Shown here in pieces: positions 29,425 to 39,800 of a stretch of 64,000 nucleotides of DNA; the first letter of the stretch is position 1, and every line of letters starts with the position of its first letter. A program made the translations under genes and the position numbers. The notes beneath the pieces are model-generated. The model made no database searches and had not been told where the DNA came from. It was given only the letters and a program-made list of their open reading frames with translations. Origin of the DNA: Planctomycetaceae bacterium (lineage in GTDB: Bacteria > Planctomycetota > Planctomycetia > Pirellulales > Pirellulaceae); contig RECD01000253.1 in the NCBI GenBank assembly GCA_007694185.1, positions 1 to 64,000 on the forward strand. Reading direction: 5' to 3'.

Positions 29425-30156
29425 TTGCCGGGCTTCACCCCTTTGGCGAAGTCGATCGAGGTGAGTCGCAAACTGTACCTGACGTGCCTTTGGCCGGGGC
29501 TACCCGAGTTGTGGTGGCGAGGCCGTTTGGCCGCGTTGCCGACGGCGCTCGCTTTCGCCGCGGCCTTCAATTTGCTGCTGGTCGCTCGGTTCGTCTACCC
29601 CGAGTGGCTCGCGATGGGGTTGGTCAGGATCGCCGGATGGGTCGGATTCGCGGTTTGGGTGGTGCTGGTCGTCAAATCGACGCAGCAGTTGCAGGGGCTG
29701 ATCAGCCCGCGGGCCGTGAGCGACCAGCCGGACCGATTTGTCGATGCTCACGTCGCCTATCTCCAAGGGCGATGGGGCGAAGCGGAGGCGTTGTTTGCGG
29801 AGTGCTTAGCGGTCGAAAACCGCGACCCACCGGCGTTGTTGCTGTTGGCCGGTGCCTACCGTAAGTCGCGGCGTTGGGAAGCCGCCGAACGCCTGCTCGA
29901 GGAGATTCGGTTGACGGAAGCTGCCGATCGCTGGTGGTTGGAAGTGGCTGCCGAAGCGAAGCGATTGGAACGCGACCGGCAGCGAACGCTTACCCAGGCG
30001 GAAGGTGCGCCCCCGGCGGCAACGCCTCCGTCGAACCGGCGGGTCGCCGAAGTGTCCGACGGCGCAGGCCATGATCAGCCGCCACCGGTGCCGAAGCTCG
30101 CGGCGGCCGATGTCGACGAGGTGGTCCGGCTCGAACCGGCCACGCGAGCGGCGTGA
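29425..30156 (+). CDS. membrane-anchored TPR-like hypothetical protein
   Basis: 243 aa; TM segments and tetratricopeptide-like WGEAEALFAECLAVENRDPPALLLLAGAYRKSRRWEAAERLLEEI; GTG 29461 is an alternative start. Confidence 0.6.
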   Translation: MPGFTPLAKSIEVSRKLYLTCLWPGLPELWWRGRLAALPTALAFAAAFNLLLVARFVYPEWLAMGLVRIAGWVGFAVWVVLVVKSTQQLQGLISPRAVSDQPDRFVDAHVAYLQGRWGEAEALFAECLAVENRDPPALLLLAGAYRKSRRWEAAERLLEEIRLTEAADRWWLEVAAEAKRLERDRQRTLTQAEGAPPAATPPSNRRVAEVSDGAGHDQPPPVPKLAAADVDEVVRLEPATRAA

Positions 30157-30176
30157 CCGGCCGTTTTCTGGCCGGT
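30156..30176 (+). terminator. possible hairpin terminator
   Basis: ACCGGCC-GTTTTCT-GGCCGGT spanning the stop region of the preceding ORF. Confidence 0.35.
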
Positions 30177-30503
30177 TGAATCGGCGACTTCCCTTTACAG
30201 GCCGCTCCCAGCTGTCCCTTTTTCGACAGGCTGGTATCCCCGGAAATCGGATCGATCGTTAGAATTCGTCGGCAGGGCTCCGACACGACCGTTTCTCAGC
30301 TCGTGTGTTGACGGTTACCGTCCGAGGTGTTCGTTGATTGCGGTTGAGCCGGACAGTCGCGGGTTCGGTGACCTGAAGAGTTGTGGTTCGCAGCGGGCTT
30401 CGATGCATGGGGTAGACTTGGCCCGATCGGATTGTGCTATCCTCCCCGCTGCGGTTATTTCAGTCTCGGATGTGCGGGGCGGCTTCATTTGGGCGCACAC
30501 AGT

Positions 30504-30563
30504 CTCTTTGGGGCTTCAGCGGGCTCTTTGGGGCTTCAGCGGGCTCATTGGGGCTTCATCGGG
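30504..30563. repeat. three tandem 20-bp repeats (CTCTTTGGGGCTTCAGCGGG) upstream of clpC
   Basis: 30504-30523 and 30524-30543 identical; 30544-30563 differs at 2 positions. Confidence 0.9.
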
Positions 30564-30701
30564 TCGGCCCTGATGGACCGGGCCGGATAGGATTGTCAGA
30601 TTTGATTATCAGTGCCCGCCTGGGAATGATTGGCGTGTGAAGAACCTCAGATCGGCGGCGTGTGAACGTGCCGCGCCGATCGAAAAAAGTCAGAGGAAAC
30701 C

Positions 30702-33254
30702 ATGTACGAACGTTTTACCGACCGTGCCCGAAAGGTCATGCAACTGGCCAACCAGGAAGCGCAACGCTTCAACCACGAATACATCGGCACCGAGCACATC
30801 CTGCTCGGCCTGGTGAAAGAGGGCAGTGGGGTTGCGGCCAACGTTCTGAAGAACCTCGAAGTCGATTTGCGGAAGATCCGTCTGGAGGTCGAAAAACTCG
30901 TCCAGAGCGGCCCCGAGATGGTGACGGTCGGCAAATTGCCGCAGACGCCGCGGGCCAAAAAGGTCATCGAGTACTCGATGGAGGAAGCCCGCAACCTGAA
31001 TCACAGCTACGTCGGTACCGAGCACATCTTGTTGGGCTTGCTCCGCGAGCAGGAAGGCGTGGCGGCTCAGGTGTTGATGAATCTCGGGCTGAAGCTGGAA
31101 GACGTTCGGGAAGAAGTCCTGAATCTGCTCGGCGGAGGCTTGGAAGGTGCCGAGGTCGGCGAGCGTGGCGGACGCGGTGGCGAAGCGGGCGAATCGGCTG
31201 GGGCGAGTACCAAGGGCGGCAAGAGCAAGACGCCGGCGTTGGATAGCTTCGGGCGGGACTTGACCGAGTTGGCGAAAAAGGGTGAACTCGATCCCGTGAT
31301 CGGCCGCAGCCGAGAAATCGAACGGGCGATTCAGATTCTCTGTCGCCGCACCAAGAACAACCCGGTGCTGCTGGGCGAGGCCGGTGTCGGCAAGACCGCC
31401 ATCGTGGAAGGTTTCGCCCAAAAGGTCATCTCGGGCGAAGTCCCGGACATCCTCGCCGACAAGCGGATCGTGGTATTGGACTTGGCGATGATGGTCGCCG
31501 GCACCAAATACCGTGGGCAATTCGAGGAACGCATCAAGGCGGTGATGACCGAAGTCCGGCGGGTCAAGAACACGATCCTGTTCATCGACGAACTGCATAC
31601 GTTGGTCGGTGCCGGCGGTGCGGAAGGGGCGATCGACGCCGCCAACGTGCTGAAGCCCGCCTTGGCCCGTGGCGAGATCCAGTGCATCGGTGCGACCACC
31701 CTCGACGAATACCGGAAGTACATCGAAAAAGACAACGCGCTGGCACGTCGGTTCCAAGAGATCATCGTCGAGCCGACCGGCAAGCAGGAAACGATCGAGA
31801 TCATCAAGGGGCTTCGCGAGCGGTACGAGGAACACCACCGCGTCCAGTTCACCGATGACGCGATCGTCGCCGCCGTCGAGATGAGCGAGCGGTACATCAC
31901 GGCCCGATGTCTGCCCGACAAGGCGATCGACGTGATCGACGAGGCCGGCGCCCGGGTCCGGCTGCGGACGATGACCCGTCCGCCGGATCTGAAAGAGATC
32001 GACGAGCAGGTCGAGCAGTTGAACAAGGACAAGGAAGACGCCGTCGCCAACCAAGACTTCGAAAAGGCGGCCAACCTGCGCGACCAGGCCGAAAAACTCC
32101 GCCGCAAAAAGGACCAGATCACTCAGGAATGGCGTGAAAAGAGCCGGATGACCGACGGGGTTGTCGACGAAGAGGTGGTCGCCGAGGTCGTCAGCAAGAT
32201 GACCGGCATCCCGCTGACCCGACTGTCGACCGAAGACAGCATGCGGCTGATGAAGATGGAAGAGGAACTGCACAAGCGGGTCGTCAGCCAATCGGCCGCG
32301 GTCAGCGCCGTCGCGAAGGCGGTCCGCCGCAGCCGCAGCGGTTTGAAGGACCCCAAGCGTCCGACCGGTTCGTTCATCTTCGCCGGGCCGACCGGCGTCG
32401 GCAAAACGTTGCTCGCCAAGGCGCTCGCGGAATACATGTTCGGCGACGCGGATGCGTTGGTGCACATCGACATGAGCGAATACATGGAAAAGCACAACGT
32501 CAGCCGCTTGATCGGGGCCCCTCCCGGCTTCGTCGGCTACGAGGAAGGGGGCCAGTTGACGGAAAAAATCCGCCGTCGACCCTACGCCGTCGTGCTGTTC
32601 GACGAAATCGAAAAGGCCCACCCCGACGTCTTCAACATGCTGTTGCAGGTGATGGAAGAAGGGCGGCTGACCGACTCGTTCGGCCGGAACGTCGATTTCC
32701 GCAACACGATCCTGATCATGACCACGAACGCCGGTGCCGAGGCGATCAAGAACGAATCGGCGTTCGGATTCGCCAAGCCCGACAGCGATTCGAGCTACGA
32801 GTCGATGAAGACCCGGGTGATGGACCAGATCGAACGGGTTTTCCGGCCGGAATTCCTAAACCGTTTGGACGACACGATCATCTTCCGCCATCTCACCGCG
32901 GAAGACCTGAAGCTGGTCATCGACTTCGAAATGGCCAAGGTGCGGGAACGCCTGCTCGACCGCGGCTTGGCGCTCGAGTTGACCGACGACGCCAAGGAGT
33001 TCCTGATCAGGACCGGCAGCAATCTCGACTACGGCGCCCGCCCACTCCGCCGGGCGCTCGAGAGCCGGATCGAGGACCCGCTGAGCGAGGAATTGCTCAA
33101 GGGCACCTTCGAAGGAAAAGACACGATCATGGTCGACGCGATCAAGGACGACGAAGGGAAGATGCTGCGGCTCGACTTCAAAGGCGAAAGCCGTGGGCGG
33201 CTGAACGAGCCCGAACCGGTCGCCGCCGCTGGCGAAGAGAAAGGCGACAGCTGA
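30702..33254 (+). CDS. clpC: ATP-dependent Clp protease ATP-binding subunit ClpC
   Basis: 850 aa; [37 protein letters not shown] (ClpN), two AAA+ modules ([23 protein letters not shown]), UVR-like [24 protein letters not shown]. Confidence 0.98.
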   Translation: MYERFTDRARKVMQLANQEAQRFNHEYIGTEHILLGLVKEGSGVAANVLKNLEVDLRKIRLEVEKLVQSGPEMVTVGKLPQTPRAKKVIEYSMEEARNLNHSYVGTEHILLGLLREQEGVAAQVLMNLGLKLEDVREEVLNLLGGGLEGAEVGERGGRGGEAGESAGASTKGGKSKTPALDSFGRDLTELAKKGELDPVIGRSREIERAIQILCRRTKNNPVLLGEAGVGKTAIVEGFAQKVISGEVPDILADKRIVVLDLAMMVAGTKYRGQFEERIKAVMTEVRRVKNTILFIDELHTLVGAGGAEGAIDAANVLKPALARGEIQCIGATTLDEYRKYIEKDNALARRFQEIIVEPTGKQETIEIIKGLRERYEEHHRVQFTDDAIVAAVEMSERYITARCLPDKAIDVIDEAGARVRLRTMTRPPDLKEIDEQVEQLNKDKEDAVANQDFEKAANLRDQAEKLRRKKDQITQEWREKSRMTDGVVDEEVVAEVVSKMTGIPLTRLSTEDSMRLMKMEEELHKRVVSQSAAVSAVAKAVRRSRSGLKDPKRPTGSFIFAGPTGVGKTLLAKALAEYMFGDADALVHIDMSEYMEKHNVSRLIGAPPGFVGYEEGGQLTEKIRRRPYAVVLFDEIEKAHPDVFNMLLQVMEEGRLTDSFGRNVDFRNTILIMTTNAGAEAIKNESAFGFAKPDSDSSYESMKTRVMDQIERVFRPEFLNRLDDTIIFRHLTAEDLKLVIDFEMAKVRERLLDRGLALELTDDAKEFLIRTGSNLDYGARPLRRALESRIEDPLSEELLKGTFEGKDTIMVDAIKDDEGKMLRLDFKGESRGRLNEPEPVAAAGEEKGDS

Positions 33255-33296
33255 CCCGGACCCTCCCGTTCGCCGAAATTGTCCCGACTGACCAAG

Positions 33297-33334
33297 ACGC
33301 CACGCCCTTCTGTTGGGGGACGTGGCGTCCCCCG
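33297..33334 (+). promoter_or_regulatory. overlapping alternative stem-loops between clpC and secA
   Basis: GACGCCACG (33297-33305) pairs CGTGGCGTC (33322-33330); mutually exclusive GGGGGACG (33316-33323) pairs CGTCCCCC (33327-33334). Confidence 0.45.
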
Positions 33335-33444
33335 TTTTGGGGTCGGCAGGATCGGCGTTGACCCATTTTGCCGTAACCCGTAGTTTTACGGGCAGGGACT
33401 GCGGCGCCGGCCCGCAACGAAACCAATCACACAAGCGACTCGCG

Positions 33445-36400
33445 ATGTCATTTTTCGAACGACTCTGGGATTTCTTGGGGCTGTTGTTCGGCGGATTTTT
33501 CGGTTCGATCGAGCGAACCATCACCGCCATGTTCGGCAGCAGCAACGCCCGCCAAGTCGCCAAGATGCGGCAGCGTGCCGAGCGGATCGGCACGCTGGAG
33601 TCGCGTTATCAGGCGATGACGGACGAGGAATTGAAGGCCCAGACCGAGTTGTTTCGGCAGCGTCTCCGCGATGGCGAAACGCTCGATGACATCTTGGAAG
33701 AGGCGTTCGCAGTCTGCCGAGAGGGCGGGCGGCGTTTCCTCGGCATGCGGCATTACGACACCCAATTGATCGGCGGCATGGTGCTGCATTCCGGAATGAT
33801 CGCGGAGATGGTCACTGGGGAAGGTAAAACGCTGGTCGCGACCCTGCCGACCTACCTGAACGCGATCGAAGGCAAGGGGGTTCACGTGATCACCGTGAAC
33901 GACTATCTGGCCCGTCGAGACATGGAATGGATGGCCCCGCTCTACACGAAATTGGGGCTGACGGTGTCCGCGATCCAGAGCGGCATGGGGACGCTCGAGA
34001 AGCAGCAGTGTTATGCCTGTGACATCACCTATGGGACGAACAACGAGTTCGGGTTCGATTACCTGCGTGACAACATGCGGCCGGCTGCCCGTGGGGATCA
34101 CCGGTTCCCGACCGAACTGCAACAGAGCCAAGGGCCGTTGCACTACGCGGTGATCGACGAGGTCGACAACATCCTGATCGACGAGGCCCGCACCCCGCTG
34201 ATCATCAGCGGCCCCGCCGACATGGATTTGGGCAAGTATGGCGAAGCCGATCGGATCGCCCGCCAGTTGAAAAAGGAAATCCATTTCACGGTCAACGAAA
34301 AGCAGCACAACGTGACGCTGACCGACGAGGGCGTTCGCGAGGCCGAGCGGTTGGCGGGGGTCGAGAGCTTCTACACCGCGGGCAACATGGATTGGCCCCA
34401 CCTGATCGACAACTCGCTCAAGGCACACTACCTCTACAAGCTCGACGTGACCTACGTCGTCAAAGATCGCCAGATCGTGATCGTCGACGAATTCACCGGT
34501 CGATTGATGGAAGGCCGTCAATGGAGCGACGGGCTGCACCAGGCGGTCGAGGCGAAGGAAGGCGTCCCGATCAAGCAGGAAACCCAGACGTTTGCCACGA
34601 TCACCCTGCAAAACTTCTTCAAGCTCTATCACAAGCTCGCCGGGATGACCGGCACGGCGATGACGGAGGCGAATGAGTTCTGGAAGATCTACAAGTTGGA
34701 CGTCATCGCGATCCCGACCAATCGGGACATGCAGCGGATCGAGCACCCCGACAAGATTTATCTGAACGAGAAGGACAAGTTCAACGCCTTGGCTGACGAC
34801 ATCGAACGGACGCACAAGTGGGACGTGTTGTTCTTGAAAGACGGCAACGATTTGTGCGGCCAGGTGCAAGGCGATCCGGACTCCGACCCGATCCGATTTC
34901 GGGACCAGGAGACCCGCGAGACGGTCGAGATCCCGGTATCCAAGGTCGAAGCGATGCAGCTCGCCGGTCGCCCCGTCCTGGTCGGCACGGTGAGTATCGA
35001 GAAGAGCGAACGCCTGTCGGCCCTGTTGGAGCGACGGGGGATCAAGCATGAGGTGTTGAACGCCAAGCAGCACGGCCGCGAAGCCGAGATCGTGGCCCAA
35101 GCCGGCCGCAAGGGGGCGGTCACGATCGCCACCAACATGGCCGGTCGCGGTACCGACATCATCCTGGGTGGCAACCCGGAGACGATGGCCTGGGCCCAAT
35201 TGCAGCACAAGTATCCGACCCGGTTGGAAGTTCCCGAAGAGGAGTGGGAGGCGCTTGTCGCCGAGATCGAGCAGCGCGAGCAGATGAAGCGAGAGGGCGA
35301 GGAAGTCCGTGGCTTGGGCGGGCTGTACGTGATCGGCACGGAGCGGCATGAATCCCGCCGGATCGACCTGCAGTTGCGCGGCCGTTGCGGCCGTCAGGGT
35401 GACCCCGGCAGCAGCCGCTTCTATCTGTCGCTCGAAGACGACCTGATGCGGATCTTCGCCGGCGACTTCGTGAAGAGCGTGATGGAACGGTTGGGGATGC
35501 AGGAGGGCGAGGCGATCGAGTCCAAACTCGTCACCCGCCGGATCGCGGCCGCCCAGAAGAAGGTCGAGGAACGGCATTTCGAGACCCGCAAGAGTCTGCT
35601 CGAGTACGACGAGGTGATGGACGAACAGCGGAAGCGAGTTTACGGCTACCGCCAAAAGATTTTGGACGGCGTCAGTTGCCGAAAACTGATCCTCGACCAG
35701 ATCCGCCAACAGATCAGCAAGTTCGTCAAGATCTTCCTCGACGCGGATTTCGTCCCGTCCTCGTTCGCGGGTTACGCCAGTTCACAGCTGGGTTGTCCGC
35801 TCGACGCGAAGGATTTCCGCAATCTCGATTTCAAGACGGCCGACGAGTACGCGCGGGACCAAGCCGAACGGGCCGCCGAAGTGGCGGTCCTGGAAGTGGT
35901 CGAGGAAAACCTGCCGGAGGAAATGCCGGAAGAGGATTGGAATTGGAAGGCGTTGGCGACCTGGTCCAACACCCGGTTCGGGACGAACTACCGAGACCAT
36001 GACCTGCAAAAGCTGCAACGAGACGAACTGGTCGACCAGTTGACCGATCGCGCTTATGCCAAAATCAAGAAGACCGATCTGTCCGAGGGGCAGCCGCTGT
36101 TGGACGAGAATTTCGGCCTCCGGTCGTTGTGTGGTTGGGTTCGGCACAAGTTCGGCATCGAGGTGACCCCGGACGAGTTTGCCGATCTGGAGGACCATCG
36201 CCGGATCGTCGGGCTGCTGATCGGCCGCGCCGAGCAGGCCTATGCCGAGAAGGAAAAGGAATACCCGATCCTGACCGGGATCTCCGCTTTCACCGCGAAA
36301 CAGGGCAACCAAGTTCATCTCGATCGCGAGGGGCTAGCCAGTTGGATGCTCGGCCGTTTCGGCGTCGAACTGTCGATCGATGAGATGTTGCTCAATCGCG

Positions 36401-37155
36401 ACGAATTGAAGTCGCAGTTGATTTTGCAGTCCCAGCGGGCGGATGACGAGTCGGCAGACAAGTTGCGGGCGGCCCAAGCGAAGGTCGCCGCGTTGTTTTC
36501 GGAAGTCGAAACCGACACCACGCTTTCGGTAGCCGTCAATTCCCCTCAGGAAATCACCGGGTTCGCCGACTACCTGAAACAGGACCTGGGGCTGCAAACC
36601 CTCCCCGAGGACCTGGGCCGAATGAACCGTGCCCAGGTCGAGGTCTTGGTCGACCGGGCGATCGACGACCGCTTCCACCCCGAGATGCGACGGATGGAAC
36701 GGCAAGTGTTGTTGACCATCGTCGATGAAGCCTGGAAGAATCACCTGCTGGCGATGGACCACCTGCGGAGCAGCGTCCAACTGAAGGGCTACGCCCAGCT
36801 CGACCCGAAAGTCGAGTACAAGCGGGAAGGGATGCGGTTGTTCGAAACGATGTGGGAATCGATCGGCGAACGGGCGACCGACCTGATTTTCCGAATGGAA
36901 TCGTTCAACGACGAATTTGTCCGCAGCACCTGGGTCGATGCCCGGGCCAAAAAAAGCGAAATCGTTTCAGCACCCTCCGGTGGTGATACGGCCGGAAGCT
37001 CTGGTCGTGATTCCGCGATGCAGACCAACAACACCGATGTGGATGCCAAGCCCGAGCCGATCCGGCGTCGTGGCCCCAAGGTCGGCCGCAATGACCCCTG
37101 TCCCTGCGGCAGTGGCAAGAAGTACAAGAGCTGCTGCCTGAAGCACATCGCGTGA
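33445..37155 (+). CDS. secA: preprotein translocase ATPase SecA (long form with a large C-terminal-region insertion)
   Basis: Start at ATG 33445; [75 protein letters not shown]-terminal zinc motif [13 protein letters not shown]. Confidence 0.98.
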   Translation: MSFFERLWDFLGLLFGGFFGSIERTITAMFGSSNARQVAKMRQRAERIGTLESRYQAMTDEELKAQTELFRQRLRDGETLDDILEEAFAVCREGGRRFLGMRHYDTQLIGGMVLHSGMIAEMVTGEGKTLVATLPTYLNAIEGKGVHVITVNDYLARRDMEWMAPLYTKLGLTVSAIQSGMGTLEKQQCYACDITYGTNNEFGFDYLRDNMRPAARGDHRFPTELQQSQGPLHYAVIDEVDNILIDEARTPLIISGPADMDLGKYGEADRIARQLKKEIHFTVNEKQHNVTLTDEGVREAERLAGVESFYTAGNMDWPHLIDNSLKAHYLYKLDVTYVVKDRQIVIVDEFTGRLMEGRQWSDGLHQAVEAKEGVPIKQETQTFATITLQNFFKLYHKLAGMTGTAMTEANEFWKIYKLDVIAIPTNRDMQRIEHPDKIYLNEKDKFNALADDIERTHKWDVLFLKDGNDLCGQVQGDPDSDPIRFRDQETRETVEIPVSKVEAMQLAGRPVLVGTVSIEKSERLSALLERRGIKHEVLNAKQHGREAEIVAQAGRKGAVTIATNMAGRGTDIILGGNPETMAWAQLQHKYPTRLEVPEEEWEALVAEIEQREQMKREGEEVRGLGGLYVIGTERHESRRIDLQLRGRCGRQGDPGSSRFYLSLEDDLMRIFAGDFVKSVMERLGMQEGEAIESKLVTRRIAAAQKKVEERHFETRKSLLEYDEVMDEQRKRVYGYRQKILDGVSCRKLILDQIRQQISKFVKIFLDADFVPSSFAGYASSQLGCPLDAKDFRNLDFKTADEYARDQAERAAEVAVLEVVEENLPEEMPEEDWNWKALATWSNTRFGTNYRDHDLQKLQRDELVDQLTDRAYAKIKKTDLSEGQPLLDENFGLRSLCGWVRHKFGIEVTPDEFADLEDHRRIVGLLIGRAEQAYAEKEKEYPILTGISAFTAKQGNQVHLDREGLASWMLGRFGVELSIDEMLLNRDELKSQLILQSQRADDESADKLRAAQAKVAALFSEVETDTTLSVAVNSPQEITGFADYLKQDLGLQTLPEDLGRMNRAQVEVLVDRAIDDRFHPEMRRMERQVLLTIVDEAWKNHLLAMDHLRSSVQLKGYAQLDPKVEYKREGMRLFETMWESIGERATDLIFRMESFNDEFVRSTWVDARAKKSEIVSAPSGGDTAGSSGRDSAMQTNNTDVDAKPEPIRRRGPKVGRNDPCPCGSGKKYKSCCLKHIA

Positions 37156-37157
37156 AC

Positions 37158-37189
37158 GCCGCGGCGACGGGACCTGCGCTCGCCGCGGC
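37158..37189 (+). terminator. possible GC-rich hairpin after secA
   Basis: GCCGCGGCGA (37158-37167) pairs TCGCCGCGGC (37180-37189); no U-tract. Confidence 0.35.
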
Positions 37190-37229
37190 ACGTTATACGA
37201 CCACTCACTCTCGAACGGACTCGTGAGCG

Positions 37230-38567
37230 ATGATCTTTGATTTCCTGTATTGCCTGGCTCTGTCAACCGTTTCACCGTTGGTCGTCTATCGGATGGCCCG
37301 CTACGGGCGGTATCGGCGGGGTTTGCGGCAAAAGCTGTTCGGCATCCGACCGGAGGACATCCCCGGTCAAGAAGCGGGGGAACCGATCGGCGACTTCGTC
37401 TGGTTTCATGCCGTCAGCGTCGGCGAGGTGAACTTGATCGCCGGGTTGGTGGCCGCCTACCGGCGTGAGCACCCTGATCAGCCGCTCGTGATCACCACCA
37501 CCACCGACGCGGGATACGACCTGGCCCGTTCGCGGTTCGCGAACGAGACCGTCTGTTTCTGTCCGCTCGATTTCAGTTGGGCAGTCCGGCAGACCTTGCG
37601 GACGCTCCGACCGCAACTGCTCGTCCTGGCAGAACTCGAACTGTGGCCCAATCTGATCCGCGAGGCCACCGCGGCGGGTTGCCGGGTCGCGGTCGCCAAC
37701 GCGCGATTGAGCCCACGAAGCGGCCGCCGGTATCAGCGATTCGGCCGCTTGCTGGCAGGCACCTTCGGCCGGTTGGCTTGGATCGGCTGCCAGGATGAGG
37801 AGACGGCGGGGCGATTCTTGGCTTGCGGGGCGAACCCGCTAGCGGTCGACGTGACCGGCTCGATCAAGTTCGACAACGCGCCGGATACGCGAGATACGCC
37901 CGATGTCCATCGTCTGGCCCGCTGGGTCGGCTTGGACCCGTGGCATCAAGTGCTGATCGCCGGAAGCACGCAGGCCGGCGAAGAGGCCGCCGCGCTCGAC
38001 ACCTACCAAGCCCTGTCGTCCGAGCACCGGCAACTCCGCCTGATCTTGGTGCCTCGTCACCGCGAGCGGTTTGATGAGGTCGCCGCGTTGATTCGTGCCC
38101 GCGGGTATCAGGTCCGTCGCCGCGGCGAGGTCAGTCCGCCGGCAGAACATTGGCCCACGACGACCGTGGTGCTGATCGACACGATCGGCGAACTGCGGCA
38201 TTGGTGGGGGGTCGGTCGGGTCGCATTCGTCGGCGGCAGCTTCGGCGACCGTGGCGGCCAAAACATGCTCGAACCGGCCGGTTATGGCAACGCGGTCTGC
38301 TTCGGGCCGAACACCGAGAACTTTCGCGAAATCGCCGACCGACTGCTGCGGGAGCGGGCCGCCGTACGACTCACGACCCCCGCCGATCTGACCCGCTTCG
38401 TCGCCGAGTGCCTCGATTCGCCCCCGGCGGCGGATGACTTAGGACGGCGGGCTCGAGCGGTGATCCAAAATCACCGCGGGGCGACCGCCAAGACGGTTCG
38501 GCGGTTGGGGCAATTGATGAATGCCCCAGAGGACCTCCCCACCAAGCTCACACGTCAGGCCGCTTGA
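37230..38567 (+). CDS. waaA: 3-deoxy-D-manno-octulosonic acid (Kdo) transferase
   Basis: 445 aa; FVWFHAVSVGEVNLIAGLV, LELWPNLIREATAAGCRVAVANARLSPRSGRRYQRFGRLL, FVGGSFGDRGGQNMLEPAGYGNAVCFGPNTENF. Confidence 0.93.
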   Translation: MIFDFLYCLALSTVSPLVVYRMARYGRYRRGLRQKLFGIRPEDIPGQEAGEPIGDFVWFHAVSVGEVNLIAGLVAAYRREHPDQPLVITTTTDAGYDLARSRFANETVCFCPLDFSWAVRQTLRTLRPQLLVLAELELWPNLIREATAAGCRVAVANARLSPRSGRRYQRFGRLLAGTFGRLAWIGCQDEETAGRFLACGANPLAVDVTGSIKFDNAPDTRDTPDVHRLARWVGLDPWHQVLIAGSTQAGEEAAALDTYQALSSEHRQLRLILVPRHRERFDEVAALIRARGYQVRRRGEVSPPAEHWPTTTVVLIDTIGELRHWWGVGRVAFVGGSFGDRGGQNMLEPAGYGNAVCFGPNTENFREIADRLLRERAAVRLTTPADLTRFVAECLDSPPAADDLGRRARAVIQNHRGATAKTVRRLGQLMNAPEDLPTKLTRQAA

Positions 38568-38676
38568 TGCCCGTCGCTGCCACTTCGTGAGCCGCTCACG
38601 GCGATGACCACCGCATAGCTCGTAGCGGCGAGGGCAGCAACCAGCGGTGACCGAAACCGGCCACAGCTGGGCAGGA

Positions 38677-39627
38677 TCAGTGCAACGGTGGGGCCGTCGC
38701 GATCCCTTGTTGAATCACCCGCAGGACCGCTTCCCGCTCCGCACCGCTGATCGACAATCGCGGCGCCCGGGTCCATTCCTTCCCGAGCCCGCATTCCTGG
38801 ACGCAGAGCTTGATGTACTGGACGAACTTCACGTGTACATCCAGGTGCAGCAGCGGCGTGAACCAACGATAGAGTTCGACCGCACGGTCCCACTCGCCGG
38901 CTTGCATCCATTCCCACAACCGTTGGTTGTGTTCAGGAAAGGCGATCCCGGTCCCGGCAACCCAGCCGTCGATCCCCAGGACGGCGCTCTCGAGCGCCAG
39001 GTCATCGACGCCGGTGAAAATCGCGTAGCGGTCACCGACGGTATTCCGCAGGTCCGTGATCCGACGGGTATCCCCGCTGCTCTCTTTGAGGGCGACGAAA
39101 TTGTCGATTTCTGCCAATTCCTCGAACATCGCCGGGGTCACATCGTTCCCGTACGAGATCGGGTTGTTGTAAACCATGATCGGCGCGTCGGTCTGGGAGG
39201 CGACTGTGCGGAAATGGGCCAGCGTCTCGTGCGGATCGGGAGTGCGGTAGACCATCGCCGGCAACAACATCACCCCGTCGACGCCGATTCGCTGAACGTC
39301 CTTGACGTAACGAACCGCGTCGGCCGTGGAGGTTTCGGCAACCCCCGACAGGACCGGGATCCGGCCCCGAACGGCCGCGACCATTTCGGTCATGACCAAC
39401 CGCTTTTCGATTTCGCTCAGCGATTGGTTCTCACCGAGCGACCCGAGGAAAATCAGCCCCTGAATGCCGCTGGCGATCAGCACTTCGACATGCCGCGCGG
39501 TCGCTTCCAGGTCGAGCGTCCCGTCGCGGTGCATCTGCGTCGTGATCGCCGGAAAGACGCCCGTCCAGAGGTGCTGGCGGCCGGCGTGGCCCGCGGTCGG
39601 TTGCGGTTCGTGGTTGGATGACATCAA
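38677..39627 (-). CDS. dihydrodipicolinate synthase/N-acetylneuraminate lyase family protein
   Basis: 316 aa; GVFPAITTQMHRDGTLDLEATARHVEVLIASGIQGLIFLGSLGENQSLSEIEK, MVYNNPISYGNDVTPAMFEEL, VALKESSGDTRRI. Confidence 0.92.
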   Translation of the reverse strand: MMSSNHEPQPTAGHAGRQHLWTGVFPAITTQMHRDGTLDLEATARHVEVLIASGIQGLIFLGSLGENQSLSEIEKRLVMTEMVAAVRGRIPVLSGVAETSTADAVRYVKDVQRIGVDGVMLLPAMVYRTPDPHETLAHFRTVASQTDAPIMVYNNPISYGNDVTPAMFEELAEIDNFVALKESSGDTRRITDLRNTVGDRYAIFTGVDDLALESAVLGIDGWVAGTGIAFPEHNQRLWEWMQAGEWDRAVELYRWFTPLLHLDVHVKFVQYIKLCVQECGLGKEWTRAPRLSISGAEREAVLRVIQQGIATAPPLH

Positions 39628-39800
39628 CGGGCTCCGGCGCGCTGGTGGTGGATCAAAAAAAAACCGGTGGCGCGGGTGAGTCGGCGGATCACCCGACCGG
39701 CAGGATAGGCCATCCGCAGCGGCTCGGCCAGTCTATCGGGTTCCCAGGCGATCACGACCAACCGGTCAGGGCCGAACCGATCGGGGCAGCGGTGTGGCAA

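Noticed and set aside
30690-32621. 643 aa minus-strand ORF opposite clpC
   Set aside because: Antisense to highly conserved ClpC sequence; composition reflects reverse-complement codon bias.
33448-35709. 753 aa minus-strand ORF opposite secA
   Set aside because: Antisense shadow of SecA; no recognisable motif or independent ribosome-binding context.
39656-39664. Poly-A tract upstream of the dihydrodipicolinate synthase-like gene as a promoter element
   Set aside because: Only a short A-run without recognisable -35/-10 elements; not enough evidence.
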